A stretch of 64,000 bases of DNA from Collybia mongolica. Taxonomy: Eukaryota; Basidiomycota; Agaricomycetes; Agaricales; Clitocybaceae. The position numbers and the translations under genes are program-made. The notes beneath the pieces are model-generated. The model did no database searches. It was not told the origin of the DNA and saw only the letters and a program-made list of their open reading frames with translations. Location: the NCBI GenBank assembly GCA_013420905.1, contig JAAXNY010000001.1, positions 4,712,001 to 4,776,000 on the forward strand. Direction: 5' to 3'. Positions within the stretch are counted from its first letter, which is position 1, and each line of letters starts with the position of its first letter. This document shows, piece by piece, positions 33,401-41,689 of the stretch.

Positions 33401-34173
33401 TTTTGATCTTTGATTTCTGCTTTGTGTTCCAGTTCCTGTGATATTGATGTTTTTGCATTTATCCAGATGGATTCTTCTTCGTCATCTTCTGGATGGATAT
33501 ATGTCCTAAGTAGATTGATTTCATGTTCATCATCTTCTTCGTCGATTCCTAAAAGAATTGGTTGCCAATCTTCAAGGGGTTGATTCCTTGGGATTTCTTC
33601 TAGATGTTCTTCCTGTATTTCTGTTACTGTTGCCTTGGGGTATTGCCATTTTTGCTTCATCTGTTGGATTTCTAAATTCTTTCGGATTGCTTCTGATAGA
33701 ACTCCTTTCTTGATACTTGGTCCGAAGTCAAGTGTTCCTTTCTCCCAATCGATTTTGGGGTTGTGCCGTTTTAACCATGGTAGTCCGAGGATAATGTTTT
33801 CTTTTCCAAGTCCGCTAACTAATAGTCGGATTCTGATTTCTTCATCTCCAATTCGAATCTTGGTCCATACACAGTCTGTGATGTTCCCTGATTTGTTCTT
33901 TGTCCCATCTACATTTCTGACTGAAATTGATTTTCTCAACGGAGTTATCTTTATTTTGTTTTCTTCGATGAATGTTTTGTCAATAAAGATTCCTCCGGCT
34001 CCACAATAAATGAGTCCAATTGCTGGAATTTCGACATTTTTCTGTTCTTCAATCACTGTAATTGGAATAGATAATGATTGTCAATTCATCTCTCCTAAAA
34101 TTACAGGTGACAGTGTAACAGAATAGTTCTTGGCAGGTACTGATGTCGATTCAGTCCGCCTCTTTAAAAACCC
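30484..34173 (-). pseudogene. Gypsy pol: protease, RT, RNase H, integrase, chromodomain (seven TGA stops)
   Basis: Frame entered by a -1 shift from gag at 34167-34173. Domains in order: retropepsin-like segment (IGLIYCGAGGIFID, then IILGLPWLKRHNP), reverse transcriptase (RPTQDYRRLNEGTIKNAYPL, YMDDILISS near 32800), RNase H (SDASKWATGAVLQ), H2C2 zinc finger and integrase core (TADFVTDLPENDGKDSLMVV, SDRGPQF, HPQTDGETE), and a chromodomain with [20 protein letters not shown]. Stops at 34081, 32221, 32110, 31216, 31186, 30829 and 30613 (each the lower base of a TGA) all sit where Arg codons would suit the family. The protease position normally Asp is Tyr, so catalytic function there appears lost as well. 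True stop TAA at 30484-30486. Confidence 0.88.
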
Positions 34174-35081
34174 TCATCTTCCATAGTCTTTAAGGCAATC
34201 TCCTTTTTGTCTTCATCTAATTCTGCCATAAGAGATCTGATTTTCATGTAGGCGTCTTTGCCTTTCATTGGTAATTTCAGTTCTTCCTTTCGTGGAGTTT
34301 GAGGAATTGAACCTCCTGCTTTGTGATCGGATGCTTGATGTCCAAATTTATGGCATTCGAAGCATAGTCCTCGTTTCATATGTTCATCTCTTTCTTGAAT
34401 GGTCAATTGATCTATATCCATTGCATTTGGATCTTTGTTTGGAACATATTTGGGGTTGTTTTGTTGGAAATTATATTTTTTCCCATTGTTTCCTCCTGTT
34501 GGCTTTCCTGTGTTTCCTTTGATTCGTGCTACAATTGATTTTGCACATCTGTACTGGGTGTCAAATATGGATGCTTTCTGGTACCAACCCTTGGTGGTGG
34601 TAGGTGGGTTATCCATCGTCAAAATTTTCTGCATCAAGGAAGGGGGTATTCCTTCCATAAAGTACTCAACAAGTGCTTCACTTTTGGTGATCTGACTTTC
34701 CGATGTGGCTGATTTGAATTCCGCAATGTAGTTGTCTGCTGTCATGTTTCCTGTCATGCACAGCATTTTCAGGGTTTGTCTGGCGTCTCCTGCTTCATCT
34801 GGTGTAGAGAACACTTCTTTGACTGTTGTTATGAAATCTGTAAAGGTTCCTGGGTGGGTACTATTTTCTCCATACCAGGACTTCTTCCATGGTCCTGCTG
34901 TTCCTCCTTTCATGTATGAGAGCACGTAAAGGATCTTCTTCCATTCCGTGTCATAAATTCTATCGTTTGCTTGCAAGTACATTTTGCAGTCGAGGACAAA
35001 GTCCTTTGTCATTCTTCGATTTCCATCAAAGATGTTTGGTGAACTGAGTTTGATTTCAGTGGGTTTTTGTTCGTCTGCCAT
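34164..35081 (-). CDS. Gypsy gag (capsid/nucleocapsid)
   Basis: 305-residue Gag beginning MADEQKPTEIKLSSPNIFDG. It has the retrotransposon-gag capsid fold region (FVLDCKMYLQAND, MKGGTAGPWKKSW, LVEYFMEGIPPSL) and a C-terminal zinc-knuckle-like motif CFECHKFGHQASDH, where the fourth ligand position is His instead of Cys. Unlike pol it has no internal stops. The frame stays open upstream of this ATG for almost 90 codons (to about 35348), Ser- and Pro-rich and without a further ATG. Either translation starts at a non-AUG codon or this is a leader. The TAA stop is immediately preceded by a slippery heptamer leading into pol. Confidence 0.88.
   Translation of the reverse strand: MADEQKPTEIKLSSPNIFDGNRRMTKDFVLDCKMYLQANDRIYDTEWKKILYVLSYMKGGTAGPWKKSWYGENSTHPGTFTDFITTVKEVFSTPDEAGDARQTLKMLCMTGNMTADNYIAEFKSATSESQITKSEALVEYFMEGIPPSLMQKILTMDNPPTTTKGWYQKASIFDTQYRCAKSIVARIKGNTGKPTGGNNGKKYNFQQNNPKYVPNKDPNAMDIDQLTIQERDEHMKRGLCFECHKFGHQASDHKAGGSIPQTPRKEELKLPMKGKDAYMKIRSLMAELDEDKKEIALKTMEDEGF
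34167..34173 (-). promoter_or_regulatory. Probable -1 ribosomal frameshift site between gag and pol
   Basis: Reverse strand heptamer G GGT TTT, read in the gag frame, fits X XXY YYZ and is followed at once by the gag TAA. After a -1 shift the frame runs GGG TTT TTA AAG and stays open into the protease apart from one TGA at 34081-34083. Confidence 0.65.
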
Positions 35082-35380
35082 TTCTACATCTGAGTCGGGT
35101 GGTATCAGGGAGTCTGGTGATTCGGGTTTTGGTGGTTTCTCTGGTTCCTTTCCTTTGGAACTTTCTGCTTTTGGTTTTGGTGTGGTGGGTGTTTCTACTA
35201 TTTGTGTGACTACTGAGAGTCTTGGTTGTTCTTCTGTGTCTTGGAAGTCTTCATTGCTAAAGGCACTTTGCCTACTGCTGCTTCTGCTGCTTTCACTGCT
35301 GCTTGCAGGCTTTAATCCGTATCGTGGTGCCGTTGCGTCTGAACCTTAATAGGTTGACAATTCTGATTAGCTTGACCTTT

Positions 35381-35851
35381 TGTTATGGCTGTTTAGGCCT
35401 TATCCTCTAGATCAGTCTGGTTTGTTGTTTGTTCACTATAGACCGTTGACTTCGTAAGTCTAATGTCCAATGACTCCCTCAATAGGGCTAAAGTCAGATC
35501 GTTAAATCAGAGATGCACTACTCCCTTCATAAGGCAAGTAGGATTGAGCTTTGCGTCAAGAGATAAGAGTGAATAAGGTTGATTCAGCTAGGTCAAGCTA
35601 AAGAGCTAGCTAAGCTAAACTATCCGTATATATATGTAAAAGTCCGATAAGTGTGGTTTACGCTATTTGTTATAGATAAGGGAATGAGTAAGCTAAAATG
35701 AGAATGAGTAAGCGTAATACAAAAGATGAATAAGCATGGGAAAGGAAATGCATATATGGGTCTTTGAAAGATAAGAGTCGATAAGTATCTGGTAATCAGT
35801 AGTATGTAAGAAAAGAAGAGATAAGGGCACGTAAATAGGGAATTTGTAACA
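35381..35851 (-). repeat. Gypsy 5' LTR (right copy)
   Basis: 471 bp. Compared with the left LTR there are nine differences, all transitions; eight are explained by change at CpG. The adjacent 3' side (35852-35856) carries the ACTTC duplication. Confidence 0.92.
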
Positions 35852-35856
35852 ACTTC

Positions 35857-38800
35857 AAACTGACAATGTTTGCATCTGTTGGCAGGTCAACAAGTTGCCA
35901 GGTTCTAGCCTCCTTGAGTAGCACAAGCTCCTCATGGATGGCTTTCTCCCACAACGGCCAATCTGGGCGGCGCTTTGCCTCAGCCAACAACTGTGGCTCC
36001 AGGGCCTCAGCCTCATTGATCTCAGCAGCCATGGCATATTCCTCTACAAAGTTGGCAGTCATCATCCAATCCGCAGTACCTTCCCCCTCAAGCAAAGTAC
36101 TCTCAGGGACAGTGGGTAGAGGTACACCATGGGTAAGGATAGGATCGGAAGGGCGCACTGATGTGACACCATGTCCGTCAATGATGGCTTGGACACGGGC
36201 ACTAGGACAGCGTTCTCAAGAGGAGCAGATGACTTCTTCGACAGGTTGAGCTGGTAGATGAGCTAGGGTTGGGGTGCCTGGGGTAGGAGCAGAAGCGGGA
36301 ATGGGAGGGGCATCAGCAAACAGCACAATGTTATCAATATCCTCCCCCTCGGGGCGTTCCACAGATGCCCTTGTCTTGTCATAGTAGACATTGTGTTCAA
36401 CAGTGACAGACTTGGTGTCTGGCCAGTAGATCCGGAAGCCATTGCTCTGGTCATCAACACCTATCCACCGACCTTCATGCACACAACCACCCAACTTATT
36501 GCCCTTCTCAACACATACCCACACCTTCTCACCCCACTCACACACTTCATGGAGGTTGGGCTTGCGCCCAAACATGGCTTCATAAGGAGTCATCCCAGGG
36601 ACAGCCTTAGTTGGTGTGCAATTCATCAACCATACAACATGCCGCGTGGCCTTGCCCCATAAGTTCTTAGGGAGGCTGCTAGCATGCAACAAGGCATGAA
36701 CATGCTCTACAATGGTGCGATTACGGCGCTCTGCAACACCATTGTGCTGGGGGGTGTTGTGAATGGTTAGTTTCTGAGTGGTGCTGCACTCCTTGAGGTG
36801 GAGAACAAAGGCCTTGCCGGTGTACTTGCCACTGTGATCAGAGTGAAAGGTTTTGATGCACACCCTGAGGGCAGTCTCGCACCATGCCTTGAAGTCTTTG
36901 TAGGACTGAAAGGTGTCGGACTTCTCATGAAGAAGGTTGAGGTGAGTCCAGTGGGTTTTGTCATCCACAAAGGTTACATAGTAATGTTTTCCACCTTTTG
37001 TAGCAACTGGTGCTGGTCCCCACAGATCAGAGTGAACCTTGCCTCCAAACTCTGCTGCACACTCACCAGTGCGAGTCTTGGAGACAGGCTTCCTGGTTGC
37101 CTTAGCATAAACACATGACTTGCAGAAGACAAGGTTACCAGTGGGAGAAGTTTCGAGATGCACACCAGTCACAAATCCATTCTCCATGAGCTTTTTGGTG
37201 ACTTCAGGGGTGATGTGACCCATGCACCAATGGAGCTGGTCAAGGCTGACTGCCTCGACTGTGGCATTCACCTCATCAGGTTCATGACGAACCTGGTACA
37301 GGCCACGTTGAGTCTTTGCGACCTCGCCAACTTGGCACCCATCAGGGCCGCGGATTACACACTTGCTGCCTCCAAAGGTGGCTGAGAACCCATTGTCATC
37401 AAGGTGGCCAACTGATACAAGGGTGTAGCCCACCTCAGGGGAATACAACACCTCAGTGAGCCAGAGCTGGGAGACATCGGCGCCATTAGGGATGTTGACC
37501 ACCATCTCCCCCTTGCCAATAGCATTAAACTTTTGCTTGTTGGCAGCTCAAAAAGGCCTTGGAGTAATTGTAGTGTAATTCTTGAAGGCATCCTGATATG
37601 GGGACATATGACAGGAACACCCTGAGTCATAAACTTTGACACGAGGGGCTTCATTGGCATTGTTGCCAGCATCAACATGTGCTGCAACATCCTCTGTGGC
37701 TACATCCAAGTCTGAGTCAACACTGGTGAGCGAGCTAATCTCACTCCAGCCAGCCTCAGATAGCTCCTCGGAGTCCCTGCCACAATCCAATACAAATTCC
37801 CTGGGCAACCCTACCACTTGGGGTGGCCCTCCATCACCTTTGTCATCCATATCCCAATCAGAATCCAATGTTGGTTCCAATTGTGGCATTAGCCCATCGG
37901 ACTCCCACTTGGAATCTGATACAGGCTGTAAATCAGGCATTGACCCATCTGAAAGCCAGCTGGACATGTCTGTCAACACCATCAACACAGATTCACAATC
38001 TGAGTCCAAGTCCATCATGAAAGCACAGTCTTCACTGTCAGAACCAGAGTCTTCAATGGCAGCATTCACAGAGCCACTAGCTTTCAATGGGGTCTTCTTA
38101 TCACCACCAGATGGCTTTGCAGGCTTGGGGCACTTGTCACAGAAGTGTCCCTTGTCACTGCAGTTCCAGCATTCTCCACATGGCCGCCTAGGGGAGTTTT
38201 GGCTCCTGCCTGATGAGACAGACAGAGCTTCATCATCTACCTTTGACTTTGAGCTCCCCCTGTGATGGGATTTACATTGTGCATTGACACGCTCAGACTC
38301 TTCAACAATCACGGTGATCAGAATGTCAGGGTTTATGGCTTTGATGGCCTTGCTTCCATCAAGGGGAATTTGGGAAATAGCTAAGAGTTGGGCAGCAAAT
38401 CGGGAGAGGTGTGGGGGTAGGGAGTTGATGATAGTGGAGTGGTAGTCTTCAAGCATAATGGTTACTCCATACATAGAGAGCTTCTCCTTCTTGATGTGTA
38501 GGGATTCCATGAAGGCACGAATGTTCCCCTTATCAGGGCATTTTGTATTCAGGAACTTCGTCTTCAAGTCAGTCTGACTGTAGACACCCTTCTCAGTGTA
38601 CTCCATGACGATCATGTCCCAGCGCTCCTTGACAAGCACCTTGCTGTGGACAAGGATGAGGGTCAAGTCAGGGATCTTCTGAGTGAGGAGGGACTTCGTG
38701 ATGCACTCATTCTTGGTCCACAAAGCATGAGCAGCCGTCTCATCAGCCGACACATTTGGGCTTAACATGGGGCACACTGAGGTGCCATCAAAGTGGCCCC

Positions 38801-38969
38801 AATATCCTTTTGCCTCAAGAGCATCCTTGAACTGCATGTTGAACACCATCCAGTTCAAACTGGTGGCCTCAAGCTTCGGAACAGTAGAGGGAAGGATGTC
38901 AGTAGTGAGAGAATTTGAAGACATGTTGGCAGTGGGATATATGGAAGTAGGAGTAGTGTTGGGGCCCAT
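35857..38969 (-). pseudogene. Copia gag-protease-integrase (5' part of polyprotein, disabled)
   Basis: Begins at an ATG inside the primer-binding site (38967-38969, MGPNTTPTS) or at the later MSSNSLTTD. Gag of the UBN2/DUF4219 kind (LEATSLNWMVFNMQFKDALE, GYWGHFDG) with zinc knuckle CWNCSDKGHFCDKC. Protease shows VYDSGCSCHMSPY with the D-S-G active site. Integrase follows with HHCC finger (LHWCMGHITPEV, CKSCVYAK) and core residues in HSDLWGP, TFHSDHSGKY and GVAERRNRT. TGA stops interrupt at 37548-37550 (after TPRPF) and 36216-36218 (after VICSS). Both would be Arg if CGA, matching the CpG-decay pattern. The frame is cut at 35857 by the gypsy insertion, codons VSLK, and resumes at 28919. Confidence 0.87.
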
Positions 38970-38973
38970 AACC
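38962..38973 (-). promoter_or_regulatory. Copia primer-binding site for half-tRNA(iMet)
   Basis: Directly next to the 5' LTR. The + strand reads gggcccataacc, which is the anticodon stem-loop sequence of eukaryotic initiator tRNA-Met. The element transcript would therefore pair with the internal part of that tRNA, the half-tRNA priming known for Drosophila copia. Confidence 0.7.
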
Positions 38974-39163
38974 TGTAGGAATCTAGACACAAAGTGAGTC
39001 TCAGATGTGCACACGAGAGCAAAGGCAACAGCTGATATATTTACCTAGACACAAAGTGAGTCTAGGATTGAGTCAAGTAAGTAACAAGAACCATAAGTAA
39101 TGTAAAGGGGAATATTCACCTCAGATGTGTGCGCAAGAGTGAAGGCAACAGCTGAGGTGAGAG
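38974..39163 (-). repeat. Copia 5' LTR (right copy)
   Basis: 190 bp, gap-free match to 27379-27568. Its inner edge is fixed by the adjoining primer-binding site. The outer edge is where similarity to the left LTR ends. Confidence 0.85.
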
Positions 39164-39540
39164 GACAAAAACTAACGGGTATTTCTGTGAAAAGGAATAG
39201 GGGTCATAGGGAGATAACGGGACTAGCAGGGACTATGCGGAATGAGGGTAAAGGTTGTACAGTATGAATATGAAATAGAAAAGGTAACACGTGCATGGTA
39301 TGACCTTGCGCACAGCTTGGCATTTGGGCATCAGCACCCTTGCCAATCCAACACTTTGTGTGATGCCTGCTGTAAAATTCTGAGGCTACAATGAAGTTTT
39401 TCTCACCCAAGGTCAATGTTGACACAACAGCATGATGTGGGTTGCAGATGCCCATGCGGCCTGTGCTTGAGGTGGATACGGACCTGCTGGCTTGCTTACA
39501 GACACTAAAGTTGGATGTGGATCAATGGGTGACTTCCCGT
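39164..39540. other. Flank of BTB copy 1 displaced by the copia insertion
   Basis: The part from about 39350 aligns by eye with 43650-43840 downstream of the copy 2 promoter region, for example GACACAACAgCATgATGTGGGTT and GACACTAAAGT. At several sites CpG in the 43.7-kb copy is TpG or CpA here. It is therefore the continuation of duplication copy 1 beyond the transposon nest. No gene. Confidence 0.6.
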
Positions 39541-41590
39541 AAGGTCTACAGACAATCTAAGGTAGAAGACAGTCACAAACTGCAAATGTCCTATGACCTG
39601 TGTGACAGCATCCAAAATGGGCAAATTTCTACTAAGGTCTTCCTCAGATAATATATGGACACTTTGAATGAATTCTATTTCTTGAGGATCACTAGAATAG
39701 ACCTATACTCAATGCCCAAAAAAAGATTTTTTGCAAGAGCTCAATTCTATGAAGAGTTATTGCTGAGATACAGAAAAATTAGACCTTTTCCTACATGTAC
39801 CTGTGAACTCTCCTATTTCAATGTGATATATTCAGTCAAACACACATGGGCTGTAGAACCAAAGCAGCACTTTCAAGGATTCAAAACCTCAGGCAAGCAT
39901 CTCAGGGCCTGACCCTCAGAAATGAGAAGTGGAAACAGGATGTGACACATCCTGATGGGAAGGAAAGTCAACCAGTCAGCACAGATTGCAAAAGCTTCAT
40001 GCATTTGACTAAAGGATATAATCAGGATGGGGGGGCTATAACATCAGCAGCAACTATCAGCAAATTCAAATTAAGGGAGGGATTCCATGTTTGGTAATGG
40101 TGTGTCATGGGAGGTAACATCACAGGATGTTCACAGTTTGTGGCTGTCTTCTACCTTCACTACTGGTGTCCAGCAATTTATCATGAGAAAATACTATATT
40201 CAGAAAAATGTCTTCTTATTTCCATCACATATTTCTGCTACAAATATAATCAATATCTCTGTTTGAAAAATTCAAGATCAACTCACTGTTTATCTGATAT
40301 GCTTTTTCCCAAAATATTCTGAGTTCATCTGTGATATTTTCCTTGAGATGTAGAGCAGAAAAATGCAGGGTCTTTCCTTTGTGTTTTCAACAAAAAATGC
40401 TTCCCATCCTTGTTCTTGATAAAGGGGAGGTATTTCTTTTATTTCTCCTGGAAAATTATGCACTTTACCTCAGAGATATAATGTAAGTCACTGGACAACA
40501 GGTCACTTTTTGAATATTTTTGGCCTCACACATGCAAAATATAAGGTATCTTTCTTGTTGAGATCTCATAAGCTGTCCAAGTGTGTCCTCTATAACTTAG
40601 AAGTAGTCCTACCAGAAAAAAGTTGATACATCATTCATAATATAACTTTCTGCACAGGTGTAAGGGGATTGCCATCCATGCCGACATTGGTATCACTGAT
40701 CAGAGACTGTCACTGCATGTAGAAGCTCGTACCATTAATTGACTGATCACATGGTGAACCACCATGCCAATATGCACACTGCTTGTTGAAATCATGTTGG
40801 CTCATCATGCAAATGTACCTATTGTATTACCAACCCTATTGTTTGACCCTGAGACATGTGGCAACAATAGCAGTACATAGCAGCATTGTGTAGGTTAGGT
40901 ATATAGTAGCCACTACTTGGTAGGGGAATCCTTAGATTGATCTCTTAGGATTTCCCCTATCAGATGGAAGTTGGCTGACTTGTGATTGCGCATGCTTTGA
41001 CTTAGGGTCACCCTGACAACCTGAATATAACATTTCAGGCCCATTAGGTTGTAACTAGTTTGAGATACCAACTCTTACAGGTAGGAAATGAGTCAGTGGG
41101 GTGAATATATTGTATGTGACCAGATTCACACTTCTCAATTTTGGTCTAAAAACACATTTTACTGGAACTCAACCCACAGACCATGAATTGACACAAAACT
41201 TTGAGAGTACATTATTATGTAGTAAATGGTGCTTTTGGCTGCTATGAGATGACCTGAGTGAGCTGTATAAGAGAACAACAACTTCAGACAGGCACAAATT
41301 TATCTTATCTTGTGCACAAGATAACTTTTCATTGGAAGACATACTCACTTTCTAAATCATCATACTTATATACCTACAAGGATCAGAAACTAGCATATGG
41401 AACTTTTAAATGGAACAGAACAGCTATGACACCAAAAAGCAGATGTATGGCTCACAGGCCCAGATTGTGACCACAATTAAATAACATCATATATCCCAAA
41501 GTAGGAGGGGTATTTATGAAGTTTCTATTGGAGGATTACTCTAGCTACAAAAAAAACTTGGAGGCAATACTCACTCTACTTGGCTTGGAA
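39541..41590. other. 2-kb CpG-depleted, non-coding block
   Basis: In these roughly 2050 bases I count only three CpG dinucleotides (near 40682, 40728 and 40989), and none at all from 39540 to 40681. TpG and CpA are abundant. Frames are short and none resembles a known protein. The composition contrasts sharply with both neighbours, including BTB copy 2, which is CpG rich. Most likely an ancient repeat that lost its CpG through methylation-linked deamination; its original identity is no longer readable. Confidence 0.75.
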
Positions 41591-41689
41591 TTGTCGAAAT
41601 GAGAAAGTGACCGGTTGAGGCGTGGGATTTTCGGCGTTCAGCTGTCCGGTGAGTTACGTTATAGGGGAGCTTCCGGGGGCCTAAAATCA

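Larger units (their letters stand above)
28921..35851 (-). mobile_element. Ty3/gypsy chromovirus inserted in the copia RT
   Basis: 6.93-kb element on the - strand with two 471-bp LTRs (28921-29391 and 35381-35851) ending TGTTA...TAACA. It contains gag, a pol containing protease, RT, RNase H, integrase and chromodomain, and an extra 335-codon frame between pol and the 3' LTR. A perfect ACTTC duplication flanks it. LTRs differ at nine positions, all transitions. Seven in-frame TGA codons interrupt pol, so this copy is non-autonomous at protein level. The chromodomain at the pol C-terminus places it among chromoviruses, the usual fungal Ty3/gypsy branch. It is younger than the copia it interrupts both by nesting and by LTR divergence (about 1.9 versus 6.3 percent). 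Confidence 0.93.
27379..39163 (-). mobile_element. Ty1/copia LTR retrotransposon, split by a gypsy element
   Basis: Copia-order element read on the - strand: LTR, primer site, gag, protease, integrase, reverse transcriptase, RNase H, LTR. The 190-bp end repeats are at 27379-27568 and 38974-39163. The reverse transcriptase coding region is interrupted by a gypsy element (28921-35851). Without it the element is about 4.85 kb, a normal copia length. In-frame stops and a changed RT catalytic motif show it is dead. I found neither a short target duplication outside the LTRs nor a purine tract next to the left LTR, and the RNase H frame runs straight into that LTR. One end may therefore be rearranged. 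The element is inserted in the flank of BTB copy 1. Confidence 0.88.

Noticed and set aside
30484..34173. Seven TGA codons as programmed readthrough or a variant genetic code
   Set aside because: Host genes in the window use TGA as a true stop (for example AA9, BTB and Tag1-like genes), and CpG deamination of CGA explains all seven.
27379..41590. Classical ascomycete RIP with CpA preference
   Set aside because: The changes fall at CpG, not preferentially at CpA, and CpA/TpG are products here rather than depleted targets.
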